Below are positions 23,394 to 37,700 of a stretch of 64,000 nt of DNA, in pieces. The stretch lies in the NCBI GenBank assembly GCA_022818135.1, contig JAFMSR010000001.1, positions 3,307,017 to 3,371,016 of the forward strand. Reading direction: 5' to 3'. The notes under the pieces are model-generated. The model worked only from the letters and a program-made list of their open reading frames with translations. It was not told the origin of the DNA and did not search any database. The translations under genes were made by a program, and so were the position numbers. Origin of the DNA: Saxidomus purpurata (taxonomy: Eukaryota > Mollusca > Bivalvia > Venerida > Veneridae). How positions within the stretch are numbered: the first letter of the stretch is position 1; each line of letters opens with the position of its first letter.

Positions 23394-24872
23394 TTAATTA
23401 TAATCTAAACATATTAGACTGACTAGTTCCCTCAGGATTTTGCATATGTAAAAGCATGAAAAAAAAACATGCGTTATCAATACACTAAGACCTACAAATA
23501 CATACAGAATTTTCATTTTAGTTTTCATTTATGTATAGCCTTTTCAGTCGATTGTCACGTTTCTTATCTTTTATCTTGAAGCTCAAACATTTTCCAAGGT
23601 ACAATATTGTGTAGGCTCACGCCGACTCCATTATCACAGAGTGACATTGATCACAGAGATAAGGAATTTCCAATGTTATTAAGCCAGTTATCTGCGTAGA
23701 ATGTGGAAATTACCAGACCTTCCCATTCCGTTGAAAAAAATGAAGGCATTTGTTCAGCCTTATTAAAAGAAGGTTTCATTTCTAGAGGTGCACACTGAGA
23801 ACACTGTAGCTGGAGATAAACTTTGATCAGTATTTGATAACTAATATACTGAAAATCAAAAGTTTAGCAACTTTTCATTTGATTCCCATCTTTTAAAAGA
23901 CTTTCTCTGAAAAAAATAAATGTGGATACTGGAGTATCCGATTAGAGATAGACAGTGGATATTGACTTATTTTTAACTTACGTGTTCAGGGGTATCAAAA
24001 ACTTGTGTAAATAGTCCCTTGTTCAACTTAAAACATTTTGGTTATTTTTTAAATATCAGCTACTATCATTTGCATATCTCATTTACGTGCGATGGGATTG
24101 ATTTGAAACACTTCAGAGGTATAAGACAGTCAAGTTTGATAAATCTTTACCACATTTGATTCATCTGTGGCCCTTTTTCAACTTAGAAATTGTGGTTAAA
24201 GTTTTGCATACAAACTCCTCCTATCAGTCAACTTCTGTTAAGCCTTCAGAGTGATCAGACATTCAAGTTACTTTAATGCTAATTTAATTTAATGCACCAT
24301 TATGAATTTTTTAACTTAAAAAAATGAATTAGATATTGTTTAGGATTCTCAGCTAAAGACAAACTTTTATGAAAATCAAGAAATGAAAATCTTTAACAAA
24401 TATTTCTAAGTATATTTTCAGTATATTAGTTATCAAATACTGATCAAAGTTTATCTCCAGCTACAGTGTTCTCAGTGTGCACCTCTAGAAATGAAACCTT
24501 CTTTTAATAAGGCTGAACAAATGCCTTCATTTTTTTCAACGGAATGGGAAGGTCTGGTAATTTCCACATTCTACGCAGATAACTGGCTTAATAACATTGG
24601 AAATTCCTTATCTCTGTGATCAATGTCACTCTGTGATAATGGAGTCGGCGTGAGCCTACACAATATTGTACCTTGGAAAATGTTTGAGCTTCAAGATAAA
24701 AGATAAGAAACTAGACAATCGACTAAAAAGGCTATAAATAGTAATTTAAATGAAAATTCTGTACGTATTTGTAGGTCTTGGTGTATTGATAACGCATGTG
24801 TTTTTCATGCTTTTACATATGCAAAATCCAGAGGGAACAAGTTAGTCTAATATGTTTAGATTATAATTTAAA
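23394..24872. repeat. Giant inverted repeat, arms ~460 bp at high identity
   Basis: The left arm is 23394-23864 and the right arm 24417-24872, in reverse complement. 'gtagctggagataaactttg' at 23807 pairs with 'caaagtttatctccagctac' near 24444. The arms differ at a few positions only, and weaker pairing continues into a loop of about 550 bp. No ORF is present. Confidence 0.92.
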
Positions 24873-24984
24873 GTAAAAATTAAAAATGGTCTATACTGTC
24901 TTTATCAACAAAAAGTAAAAAAGGTGGATTTAGTATTGCTATACAATACAAAGTTCCCAAACAAGATGAACATATGACTTAAGT

Positions 24985-25265
24985 TTCATGAAAATTCTTC
25001 CAGGAGTTTTGGAGATAAAGTCATATGACCTTTGACGCCAAAAGTGAACTTGACCTTTTTCATCCTGATGAGATTAACATTTGAACTAATATTGACGAAA
25101 ATCATTCAAAGGGTTAAGGAGATAAATTATAATCTGGTGCCATTCATTCATTACATGTATTCAATAGACAGCTACAAATGCACAAACATCACGATAAATT
25201 TAAGTATCGGGTCGCACCGAATATAGCCTCTTTAGAGGATGGTGGACCCAATAAGCACAATTACA
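24985..25265. repeat. Probable dispersed repeat remnant
   Basis: Sequence of the type 'aagtcatatgacctttgacg' then ccaaaagtgaacttgacc resembles dispersed mollusc repeats. It has no second copy in this window. Confidence 0.3.
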
Positions 25266-26627
25266 AACTAAATTTAAGTATATCGTACAGTAACTTCAGG
25301 TTTGTTACAAATTATGAGACACACAATTCTCTTGCAATTTCCTGAACTTGGAGAAGAACACATTGAATACGTAAGTTACTTATATGTAACACTTTAACCA
25401 AATGTCTTTTGTTGTAAAATAAGACCTTAGAAATTTAGTCAAGAGTTATGTTACATAACACATTGACACCGCTGGAGACTTTATTGCAGTTTTCAAATCA
25501 ATCCCATAATCCTTTACAGAGATGATGTCTGATTCTAACATTCAGTTTCCTAATATAAACGAAGCACATATTACCTTTGGTCCTAACTTTAGACTTCACC
25601 TCTAACTGGTAAATCAGAGGTCTTCTAACATCTTTCACATTGTATGTCTGCATAAAGACTGAAAACTTGCGCATATTTACCATATACGAAACTTTAAAGG
25701 ATTACTATTGACAGTTGCAACAGTTACTTGAGAAGACATCTCACCTTTCCCCAGAGAGCAAATAAGTTTTAATGCTTTAATATCAAGACTAATCTGATAA
25801 CATATTTCATTCACTACACAAATTACATGGATTTTAAAACTGGGCATTATACATGTATCTTACATAAATTACCGGTATGTTGCTTTTTGAATCCCCTGGG
25901 TATTTCACCCATTGTTGAAAAATAAATTGAACATAATGCTTGTAAAACTTATTAATAACAAATTAACCCTTGTCCTAATAGCTGCAATTGGGTCTGCCTT
26001 TGTAATGAGTGCAGATCATGATCACTCTGTACACCAATGGCCTATAGTATTGTTGTGTACTGTACATGCTGTAGTTCTGTATAGTAATACTGTACATGAC
26101 AATATAGAACCAGTTCATGTTTTTTTTTGTACTGTGACGTAATTTATGTAAATAATAAACAATTAATGAACACAAATCTTACTCAGAAATTGTTGATCAA
26201 CTCGTTCAAACTAATATTTAGCCATAGACGTTCAATTACCTGTAATAACATAATGCACTCCTGACATTTTCGACGTGTGCATACACACAGAAGTGATCTA
26301 GCGTAATTATACTTATTTCTGTAAGTTTTGCAGTTCAAAGATATTCTTAATAATGCTCTTTGTCAGTTACGGATGTGCTACCAAATCCATGTTCACGGTT
26401 AATATCTAGTCATTTTGCCGAAGTTAGATCTTTAGAAGAACAACGTTGCTAGCACACCTCTGGTGGTCCAGAACGTCAGGGATTTGATTTAGTGCTTTTC
26501 AAAATGCGCATTACAAAAGCAAGTGGATCTGACAAACCACTTCAGCTAAAAGTCACTTTATAACAATTTTAATCTCGTAAATATCTCAAAAGCAAAGATG
26601 TGAGAAAACAGTGACTAGAAATGTTTC

Positions 26628-27000
26628 TTTATATAAAAAACATGTTCATGTATTTTAGTCTCCTTAGCGCTACAAATATATAATTTTCATTTCTGTCATC
26701 ATAGTCTTTTCAGTCGGCTGCTACTTTTTCCTCAATCAGAAACTCATAATTTTTAAGATGCATCTTAATATAGTAGGTGGAGTTTGATGGTTGTTTCATA
26801 ACCAGAAATATAGATCACAGAAATCAGCAGTTTCCACTGTAATGAAACCAGTTATCTGCTAAAAAATAGTCTAGATAGTTTAAGGAAATATTAGATTCCC
26901 GTTCGGTACAAAAAAGAATGGAAGAAATTGTTCCATATAATTATAGAAATCTTACACATTGCCGCGTCTAAAAATGTGTCTGAAGATTCGTTTAGACATT
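26628..27000 (+). repeat. Diverged single copy of the giant inverted-repeat arm
   Basis: 'atagtcttttcagtcggctg' and 'gaaaccagttatctgct' align with 'atagccttttcagtcgattg' and 'aagccagttatctgcg' of the left arm (about 23530-23700), same orientation and clearly older. Confidence 0.6.
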
Positions 27001-27394
27001 TATCAATTCAGGGTAATAACTGTAAGTAGGTGTCGTCACCAGTACTTCGTATCGATAGTATAACTATAAGTATACCTTTAATACCATTCAATTAACCTTT
27101 CAAGATCAGCGTTGATATGACCTATGACATTTGCTCTTTACTTTAATGATCATCCGCTTATATTCCAGTGTATCTTTATTTATAAAACCATTGATTCTCG
27201 TCCTGCTTCATAGTCTTTATGTTATAATTACAATTATGACATTCTCAAAAGAGCTTTGTTCTTGATTTGCACTGCCTTTGATTTACTTCGAGCTTTACTT
27301 TAATCTTTATTTATTTTACAATGATTGCAATACAAGTATTAAAACTTATTCGAGATCGCGCTCGTTAGCATTGATGAACGCATTGTTGTGGCCT

Positions 27395-27540
27395 AATACG
27401 GTGGAGGAAACCGGAGTACCCGGAGAAAACCACTTTGTTCCAATTGGTGACCACACAACGATCCCATATGCCGACATCAAACACGGGCCGCAGCGGTGGG
27501 ATGCCAGTACTCTAACCACTGAGCTAGCCGAGCAACCTAT
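27395..27540 (-). mobile_element. tRNA-derived SINE, minus strand
   Basis: The reverse complement reads GCTCGGCTAGCTCAGTGGTT then AGAGTACTGGCATCCC: a perfect A box (TAGCTCAGTGG) and a degenerate B box (GTGTTTGATGTC). It is followed by the body and a 'ggagtacccggagaaaacca' segment. It is tRNA-like but lacks a sound acceptor stem, so I call it a SINE and not a tRNA gene. Confidence 0.7.
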
Positions 27541-28129
27541 TGACTTTGATCACGTGCCATTTCTTTGCTATAGAATGTATTTATAAAGTTGCGACCATTT
27601 ACTGAGAGCGGATATTTTTCGGCGTAAGCTGAAATAAGCTGGGTTTTGACCTACTTTTTGCACCAATCAAATGTTACGAATGGAAGCGCGGTGAATTGAA
27701 TAAATTAGTTTGTTTGGAGGTATTTCTTCTCGGGTGAGTATTCGATTTGTTCTTTTTAAGTTATCTCGTCGTCTGAAGAAATTCAGACACAGCTGAAGAT
27801 TTTAGTCCAACATTGTTTTTCGGGCCTCTTTAGATACATACGATTTCCCCTTCCTCTCAAACTTAAGCAAAGCTTATGAGGAGTAGTCAATTACCCCTGA
27901 CCTGTGCGTAACACAATGCATTTGTTATGCTTACCTGTCTGGCGCATGCAAGAATAGGATTTGGGGGTACATGAGTTCTGAAAAGTATTTCATAACTCAG
28001 AAATGGCTGACCCTTTAAGTAGGGATGACACTATAATAAACAATCGCTTTACCTTTTATTGTTATTAGTTAATACACCCAATTTGCTGATAAGAAAAATC
28101 CTGAATCAATTTCTTTGCACTGTTCGCTT

Positions 28130-28800
28130 TTTATTAGCTCACCTGGCACCAGTGTTAGCTACGTCGGTCGTATGTGCGACGTCCACCATGTCCTTAAAAC
28201 GACATCTCTCCATAAAATGTTGAAACATGGCCGGGATGTTCCTTGCATGGAACACTATCAAAGGTGCTCAAATAATTTTAGTGCATGCAGAACTCTGGTT
28301 GCAATGGCAACAGAAAGCAAAAACTTTGAAAATATTCTTCCCAAAACCCAAAAGGCCTAGAGTTTAGATATTTTGCCTAGTGGGCCCCTACGAAGATTGT
28401 TCAAATTATGATCCCCGGGTCAAAATTGACTTGAGTCAAGAGTCACTTGATTTTACATAGGTTTCTAAACTGTATATATGAAAAACTCAAAAGAAATTCT
28501 TCTCTGAAACCACAAGGCATAGACTTAGATATTTGGCATGTCTCATTGCCTAGTGGATCTTTACCAATATTGTTCAAATCATTCACCCCGGCTCATATTT
28601 GACCCTGCCGGGGGTCACTTGATTTCACATAGGTTTATATTGGGAAAACTTTAAAAACTTCTACTCTGAAACCACATGGCCTAAAGCTTAGATACATGTA
28701 GCATTGCCTAGATGACCTCTACCAAGATTGTTCAGAATATGATTCCTTGGTTAAAACTGACCCTGCTGTAGGGTCACCCGAGTTGAAACCCTTAAAAATC
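28130..28800 (+). repeat. Tandem dispersed repeat, ~164-bp units
   Basis: The block 'ctaccaagattgttcagaat' and relatives recur near 28390, 28560 and 28720. Each follows 'cctag..ttagatat' and precedes 'gaccctgc.g.gggtcact'; about three units. The 81-residue frame across its start is a repeat artefact. Confidence 0.75.
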
Positions 28801-31218
28801 TTCGTCTCTGAAACCACAATTCGGTGTTCCAAGTAAATACAAGGTTTTAGAAAGTGTTGACCAATAAAACATTGTGTGTCTACATAGGTATCCTCAACTA
28901 ATCTCAATCTAATAGACCAGTATAAAGACAATGGCGAATTCAATATTCAGCAAAATAATTACAATGTACTTGATTTCAGACATGGTTATTTGTATTAATT
29001 ATTTATTTAGATAAAAACAATTAGCCTATTCGAATATACATTACTTTGTATACAGATGCTTTGTTTAACATCCCATGAGTAAAACACCAATTGTTTCAGA
29101 TTAGAGTTTTACACCAAAGTCCCAAATTCCAGCAGCGGTCAGAAATGTCAATGTACCTATCTGACCCAATGATGACAGATTTATCAATTTATCACTACTA
29201 GTCGGCGTTTCCAAACAGTGTGTAAAATGTAAGGGCTGAGAAATACTTCTATAAATGACCCCTAAAAGCTCGAATCATGATAGGACGGAATTTTAATAGA
29301 CTAAGTTTAGATCTTTCCACAGTTTCATCATCTACACATTAAGAAAATGTTTCATAAGAGTATATATATATATTTGCTTTTTAGTATTAGGTTTAGTATA
29401 AGGACAACACAATAAAGAGCAAGCTCTTATTTTCAATAGGGTCACTAAGACAGAAGTGCATAAACAGTATAGGAAGATGGTTGGTTGTAAAGCACCCAAG
29501 CCATAATTTTCAGAACATTTTTTTTTCAATTTTAATTCAGTGAGCAAGAGTATTAAACGTTTAAATAATTCACAGACAGACAGACAGAAACACAGATTCA
29601 AGTAAAATGTAACACTTACATGTATATATGATAACGGTCACAACACAAGTAACGCATAAAGTGAAATGTACGCATGCGCAATAAGCTACAAATACATCGA
29701 CACAATGATTTAAATACTTTGCCGCGATGCCAACAGTGTATATATATACATCAATACTCTGTGACTGTCAATACAAAAAATTAGAATTTCATTGCATCTG
29801 TAAAAAAAAGACAAGGTATGCCTCTTGCCGGATTTTCTCAACACGAAAGTCGCCTGAGCCCAAATACCTGTCTGTATTGCGTGCCTACACCGGCAGCATA
29901 CTGTTGTGACGGCTTGTGCCAACATTTCAAATTGAAATCTAGACCCACGAACATTTGGCTCAAGGAATACTTTGGTGTTTATTTTACATTTGTGTAGAAT
30001 TTTTAAACATAAAAAGAGTATTTGGATCTATTATTTTGGTTGGTGCATTTAATAAACTAGCATATATAATGAATACATGTCTTTAGTCAATGCTCACCAT
30101 TAAAGCACACAACATTCATATAAAAAACACGTTTAAACACTTTCAGCTGACTCACACATACCATGATTTATAATTACAAATGAAATATTGCTAGCTTAAT
30201 CAGCTATTGTGAGCCACGTGGTTGCTATGTAAAATGTATGTGTTATAAATATACATACAGAAATATTATACATCTTATATACAAATACTAAAGCGATGAA
30301 GAAAGTAACAACAAATAAGAATAACAAACAAAAGTTTTCCTTCAGGAAGTTCTATCAAACGTGTACACAGAACACATGATAGAAGTTCAATCCAGACCTT
30401 TCTTTACTTTAGCAGTTTGCATGTTCAAACAGTTCACAATGTCTTTTCTACCAGCTATTGGCACGCTCCCATATGTCTATACGACTGACTTTTCTTCTTT
30501 CCATTTACAAGTACATATGTCCATCAAACTAATCAAGTATACAATTTGAATTACATGTTATAGAATGAATGGATAAAATCAGTACAACAACTGCTAACAA
30601 ATACTGTTTCACATTGTTACTGACATTTGTATCAATTTAAATTCATTGTAAGCAATCTGGGGACTAGCTACACTTCTCTGAAAGTTTCTTTTCATGTACC
30701 AGCCATATCTACCACTGTATCATTCCCGTTATTTTGTTTGTATATTTGTATTAAGATAAAAAGGTTTGCTGGACCGATTGCGTGACTTGCGTCTTATATG
30801 GAATAATTGATAAAACAAACAATTCCCAGAATACAAAGATAGATAATGCTAGAAAAACGTAAATAATCATTGGTCGAAGTCTGATTGCTGATTAGCTGAT
30901 AGCTGCCTGGTATCATTTCACACGCACAAGTTAATTTCTCTGTTGTGTCTGTCTTGAAGAGAAAATCCTACCTGGGGTTATTTTTGGAAAACTGTGTGAA
31001 TAAACATGCGAGGCCATAGCAAATACATGCACATAATATACATTCTTTCACTTAAGATCTTTCACTATAAATCATTGTGTGCATTGCATTTGCTCTAAAA
31101 CTGGTGCGAAAATAGCTCAAAATGTCTATAGAAAGACTAAAATAGTACAAGCTACAAAATAGTGTCATACTTCACCTTAAGTTATCAATACTATTAATTA
31201 ATTAATACACGAAACTTT

Positions 31219-31712
31219 TTACACAATCACTTCATTCTCATCTAGTTCAATCCCATGCACCAAGTTGCCAAAAGCACTTGTATTTGGTCTATATCGCGAC
31301 TTCTGCAATTCAATATTGATATCCTTCACTCGTGTCTTTGATTGAACACACTCTGACCAATCATTCGCCCCTGGGACGAATTCGTCTTGTCGTAAAAGTC
31401 TTGTATTGCCTTTGTCTTGCTCGTCTAGCTCTGATTCTAAGTGTCTGTAGTGATCATAGTCCTTGTACTGTCTGGGGCGAATATTACGGCTACCAACCAT
31501 TTTATCTTTTTCATACAGCGGGTTTTTGTATCGTCTCAAATTTTTAAAGTTTTCTAAGTTTTCATTGTTTCTCTCTTCAGCGGGTTCGGGTGCCTTGCTC
31601 CATCTGCGGATATCTTGGCTCTGCCGGCGATGCCAGACAATGAGTAGAACGATTGCCACGCATCCAAGAAGCCCAATTAGTGAACATAGTAAAGGTATGA
31701 GAAATTCTTCAT
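31219..31712 (-). CDS. jag: Jagged last coding exon: membrane helix and cytoplasmic tail
   Basis: It enters as (D)[17 protein letters not shown], crosses the membrane once and continues with the basic stop-transfer [11 protein letters not shown]. The tail of about 135 residues contains [20 protein letters not shown], a box recognisable in invertebrate Jagged tails, and ends ELDENEVIV then TAA at 31219-31221. The C-terminal valine after a hydrophobic residue resembles the EYIV PDZ ligand of JAG1. Lysines near the membrane could be ubiquitinated for Mindbomb-type endocytosis (family knowledge). Confidence 0.95.
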
Positions 31713-34700
31713 CTGTGAACGACAAAAGATCTTATTGTTACTATATCTCTACATATTGACGGCATACACGGCTACACCGGTCACACCAATGAAGCGAGCT
31801 ATCTTAATGATACTGAATGTCTTACTTTTTCAGTTGCACTTGGTATCTGGTAGTAAATCCTCTTATAATAAGCAGAAATCGGTTAATGATATAATATTTA
31901 CAGTAAATGGTATATATTAAGTACTTAATTATGCCTTTATTAGCCAAATATAAGCAACTAACTACGAAAAGACACTGATTGCCTGTACTTTTATAGTGTA
32001 CTTCTTATGTTTTCGCCTTTTTGTTTCACCCTTGACACAAATTTCAGCAAAAGGGAGTGACTCATAGGGATCGAAATTCTCATCAAGTTTTACTGCAATT
32101 CCCTTATACATTTTTTGTTTTGTTTTTCCCCCTTAATAAATGTTGCTTTATAGCAAGAACAAACTAGTAGAACAACAGACATACTGGTGGTTCGAATGAT
32201 GCTGAAAGTTACGTATAAAAGCTTTACATAAGTCTTGCCAAACAGGAGCCAAAAGCAAAAACGTATCTAAAATGCAAATGTGTATTTCTAATACTTGTAT
32301 TTTGTCTTTTAGTACTTGTACAAAATGCATTTTATAGTAGAGAAAAATATAATGGTTGATAATTCTCCTTCAGAGTATGGTATGTAAACAATTTATCCAG
32401 GCAGACACATTGCAGAAATGATCTTAATAAGAATGTATAGTTTATGATTAGATGCCATGTTTATTAGCGATTACCAGCTATTTATTAACTTGAAGTGAAA
32501 TAACAAATTCATTCCATTCAACTTTATTGGTAAACCAGAAATGAACGCCTTAGATTGGTTTTACCTGAATTGTCGTCTGCCGGAAGTGGTGTTTCAACAA
32601 CGACTTCAGTAATTGCGGCCAAAGCTGAGTATGCTGTCTTCTTACTGCTAATGGCGTTGGTTATTTTGTAGACAAATGACCGTAAGTGTGAATCAAACTG
32701 CGTTTCTGGTCCATGCTCAATGGACTGGAATGTAAACAAATGCCCTTTGAATTAATCAATAACGGTTTATGAAGGTCAAAAATAGAAGACTAGATAAAAG
32801 ACAGGTAGCAATATACATGTAGCAAAGGAGCTCGATAGTTAAAAAATATTCAATTTTTGTTTATCAAATATAATATCGTTTTGATGTGAAATACAGCTAT
32901 CATATAACATTTAAACAGAACGACAGAATCTAGTTGTTTATTTAAAAAATACTCACCACGAGTATCTGCACGGAATTTTGGTGCCCTTGGTGTAACTGAC
33001 ACATGATGTTGGTTCTGGTTGTATTTGACCGCCTTTCAGTCGAAGCTATCGTGTGAATTCTTAGACATATGTTCTCTACCGATACTCCCTGTATAATAAA
33101 TAAATTTCTGCTCCATTATAATTATGGTTATTTAACTGAATTGTGTAAAGTTTTGTAACACAAGCTAAACACTTGTTTATATGAGAAGGATCAAATTAAA
33201 GTGTATAATTAATACAGGTATAAGGTAGTCATCAAATAATGTAACGAAGTAAATGAGTTTCCTAAAATTCCTACACAACCTTGTTCAGGCTTTAGCTACT
33301 TTTGTATTCTCAGCCACATGTGTTTGGTACATAATTATATAAAACCTACTAAAATGTGCACTCTGCAACAACTAATAGTCGATAGGAGAACTGGCTATCA
33401 GGTCCTGTCATTACCTGTAACATCTTACTGTTCTTATGGCTGTACAACACCGTAGGATATACTGATGTCTTAATGTAAACCGGGGGCGAAACACTTTTAT
33501 ATAAGGAAAGTTGTCCTTTGAACTAAGGACATTTGTACTCCAGTTGTTCTAGCTCTGAGTATACCTTTTAGAAATCCCGTTTGTATCGAAATGAACTAAG
33601 ATATTTAATACTTGTATCACATATTTACGTAATTTCTCTTTCTAAAACTATTCCAATACAGTATACCAATACCAAATATGTTATTACACTAAGCATTATG
33701 TACAATGTTTAATATACCAATCTTACAAAGTACATGCATTTGGAGCTTTAAATTCTATAAACATTGCCAACCTATTTCGTTAGTCGAAGTGAAGAGCGGA
33801 CAGTGCATTCTAATATTGCAATAGTTGTGTGAACGTTTTCTAAAACTGTCATTTTCAATAAAATGACAAAGCTTTTTATCATTAATACTTCTACTACAAC
33901 TACTACTAATAATAATAATTATACATTCTTTTTATTTCAGAAGGGTCATTATGACAACACATGTTATAATCACATGTACTAAGTACACATGTATTGAAGA
34001 AAATATTAACTTACCACAGGCATCTTGGATTTATCAAATACCAATGTTATCTTTGCACAGTTGCTATCCATCTTTTCGTCACCATGGTAACAGAACTGTC
34101 CTTGAGGACTACTAGTTGCAGCTGCAAGTACACTAGTTTTTGGATGGCATTCTCCCCAAGGTAAGCATGGTGGTGTTAAACATGTAGCGTGCTTCTGAAC
34201 AACACATATTTCATCATCTGCGCATGGGACCACGTGACTTGTAACGTTTGGAATAGAAGCACAGTTTTCTGGACCGCACTTCAGCTTTTAAAATACAGCA
34301 AACAATATCTTACCATAGTAGTATGGACAAAATCTCTTACACATACAGCAAATTGGTTAACTAAAATGCTTAATACAATACAAATATCTTCAATATGTGC
34401 GACGAAACTTACGGACGGCTTTCGTTGACATACTTTAGTGTACAAATTGAACTGTGAAAAAGACATTATGCTATACACTACAAGGCAGTCGATAAGATTT
34501 TCACCAACAGAGTAGTGAAATAATTCAATCATTCTTGAGAGTAAATATATCTCAAGCAGTAACTGCATATTTTCATATGTCACAAAAGCCTTTGCAAAAG
34601 AAAATGTTCACCGAGTATGCTTTTGTTTTTAATTCAACAATTTAAGTCAATTAAGTAAAATAAGAGTTTCTGTTTAGTCTTACGTCCTTAAACGAAATTT

Positions 34701-37700
34701 CCCCGTCGTCACAAGTGTAACGTTTGCAGTCGTGTTTCCATGACGTCCCAGACCGGAAGGAACGTCTGTTAAAAGCACAGGACTGAAGTGAAGGTTCATG
34801 ACCTCTGACAATCTCGCACCTGTCGCCAGATCTCCCGACAGGACAGATACACCGGTACATTCCGATTCCGTCTATACAAGTGCTACCATACGTGCACGGA
34901 TTTGAAAGACACTCGTTTATATCTACAAAAAGTAACATATAAAGGTATTATTTTAAGCTTAGGTCACGTGACTGACGATATGACATGATTATATTTGTGT
35001 TCAGCTTTAAAATATTCAAATCTTTGTGTAGGAAAATTTGCTAAACTTGCAAGTTTTGAATGATAAATTCCGAGCGATAAATAATAACATTTGTATATAA
35101 GTTATGCCAGTATCATTTACAATCTGTAAGACCTCGTAAATTCCATTCCTACGATACTTCCAGCTACAATTTTAGCTACGTCGTGCATTACCTTGACCTG
35201 AACACAGTCCTATAAGCAAAACAAATGAGATGTTTTTAAGTTGCGTATTTTCCAGTTTTGCACACACACACAAATACTTTCACCACACTCTTAAGGTCAG
35301 CGATGGCGACACTGCTAGCTGTATATGCATAATTAATATCAGAATATTAATATACATAGCATTTTCATAAGTTAAAGGGGTAAGGCAAAAGGTTTTATTA
35401 TGTATTCTACTTACTAACTCTACAATCAGGACCAGAAAATCCTTTCGGACAATTGCACGTGTACCGATTGATACCGTCCATGCACTTTCCGCCATTATAA
35501 CTGAAAGAAACATACGCACAATTTGATGCGCCATTTACCATATTTTTCTCACCAATACTTAGAAAACTAGAAAAGTTAGTCATGCATAGAATAACGTCGC
35601 GATTATATAATTATTGATGTTTAAGAAAACGACATTTACAGTACCAATAACAATAAGAATACCTGTATTGGTGACGCGATTGATAATGTCTCGTTGTTAC
35701 AAGTATTTAAATTTTGCGTTATATAATAGTGTACTAACCAAGGAAATGGGTTACAATCGTCTATGTTCTCCTGGCAAGTTCTTCCTTCGAAGCCAAGGCG
35801 GCAAATACAAGTGAAGCTGTCCCCGCTGTTTACACACGTGCTATTATTTTCACACGGACTAGTGTCACATGACCTTGCTACAGCTAAAATAATATAACAG
35901 GAAACAAAAATATAAAAAATCCGAACAAAGATTTGGTGAAAAATAATACAGTTCGATTGAAAAATAAGTTATAAACGAAAGCTGTAAACTGTTTTTAAAA
36001 GCCTCGCACTGAAATTTTACAAAAGAAAAATGTCAAACTCACGTGTATGGCACGTGTGACCCTCCCATCCTTTAGGACATTTACACGTGAACGTGTCACC
36101 CAGGTCCACGCATTTGCCGCCATTTGCACACGTAAATATATCGCACTGACTGTCTCCTGAAAGATGCAATCGTGTTTTAAGAGAACATGTACGCTACTTT
36201 TGCGATTAATTCAAAGACTATTCTTCTAGAGAAAAGCGAGGAATGATCCCTAAAACGCTCATCTGAGTTGTGACCATTTCAGTGCTTTAGAGCATGCGTC
36301 TTGGCCCTTTTACTTAACATAGACAACATTGGAAAATATTTCTAAACCAAGAATCATTTTACTTATCATTCTCTCAGTTTTAGAGTCATTGAAATATCAA
36401 CTTTGTTACTTAGTGATCACCAAAACAGCTAACATACGTTTGCAATGCAACAAAACACTTTTTTAAATGTGCAAATTTGGCATTATTTACAATAACTGGT
36501 TAATTCAGTTACAACACCCTAACACTTACTTAATGTACAGGTTTTGCCTTTCCACCCTGCCTTACACCGGCAGGCGTATCCGGCTACCAGGTCAATACAG
36601 TTACCGTCGTTACGGCATGGGTTAGGCCCACAGTCGTTTTTGTCTGCAATTAAAAATCCATATAATTTTATTGTACAGTAACGTGCAGTTTGTCGATATT
36701 AATCAATCAATTTGCCTTTAAGCTCCTCACAAAAAATAATAAGCTTGCAAAATCCAGCTTAAATGTCCAATACTAATGAAAGCGAAAATTCAAATACATC
36801 TTAAAAAGCACAGAAATAAGTTAGTTTAAATAAAAAATGAAAGTTGGTATTTAGAAATTCTAAATAAATCGCAGTGCATGTACAATTATTTTTCTATGCA
36901 TTATGAAGAAAGTTAAAAAGACCTGGGTAGTCATTTTGTCAATTCACTGAGATTTCAACATAATACACATACTTTTCTTCGTGTTTCAAACACTTTCTGT
37001 ACATTTTAACCTGCTAATCTTCATTATTTAGTGTCTTGCATAAGGTAATGTACTTGCCATTGAAATAACTGTCACTTAATTTTCGCTTAGTAGCGGACCT
37101 TTAAGCTGGATTCATGTTATACTACTTTTCATCGCGCATCTTTACAGTACTACTTTGCGCTTTTGGGTAATTAAGAAATGTTGATAGACTTTGAATCTAG
37201 TATTATCATTCTGATCTAAGGCGCTCTACCAAGACCAATGAGAACTATCTAAAAACGCTGGATAGTGTACTTACTGATATTGCAGAGTGCACCTTCCCAC
37301 CCGTCTGTACATATACACTGGTACGCGTTGATCAGATCCACGCACGTGCCCGAGTTATAGCACGGGGAGCTAGAGCAGTCATTAATATCTAGAAGAACAA
37401 CATATTGAATTTGATTTTAGCTTATCATAAGCTGTATACAAAAAAAGAAACATTTTTTTGATCAATTTCAATCTGATTTCATTTAAATAAAATATATATG
37501 AGCTTTACAGGATCTTTGAATTACATTCATAACCAGGACAAACACTTTATCAAGTAACATTTTAACACTGGGCAGTTTTTTGGCTAACACAGACGTTAAT
37601 AAAGTCTTGAAATACTTGAGTCAAGTGACAATTGCCGATCATGATCAGAGTGCAAAACCGTGCAGTATGATCACGCTCTGTATATTTTCAAATCTGATTA

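Larger units (their letters stand above)
24873..31218. other. Intergenic region downstream of Jagged
   Basis: It contains the diverged arm copy, a SINE (27395-27540), the ~164-bp dispersed repeat (28130-28800) and a (TA)n run near 29359. The Jagged 3' UTR extends leftward from 31218; an AATAAA on the minus strand near 29985 is one possible polyadenylation signal. No protein gene is supported. Confidence 0.5.

Noticed and set aside
27460..27540. tRNA gene candidate on the minus strand
   Set aside because: The A box is perfect but the B box is degenerate and no sound acceptor stem pairs; better explained as a SINE head.
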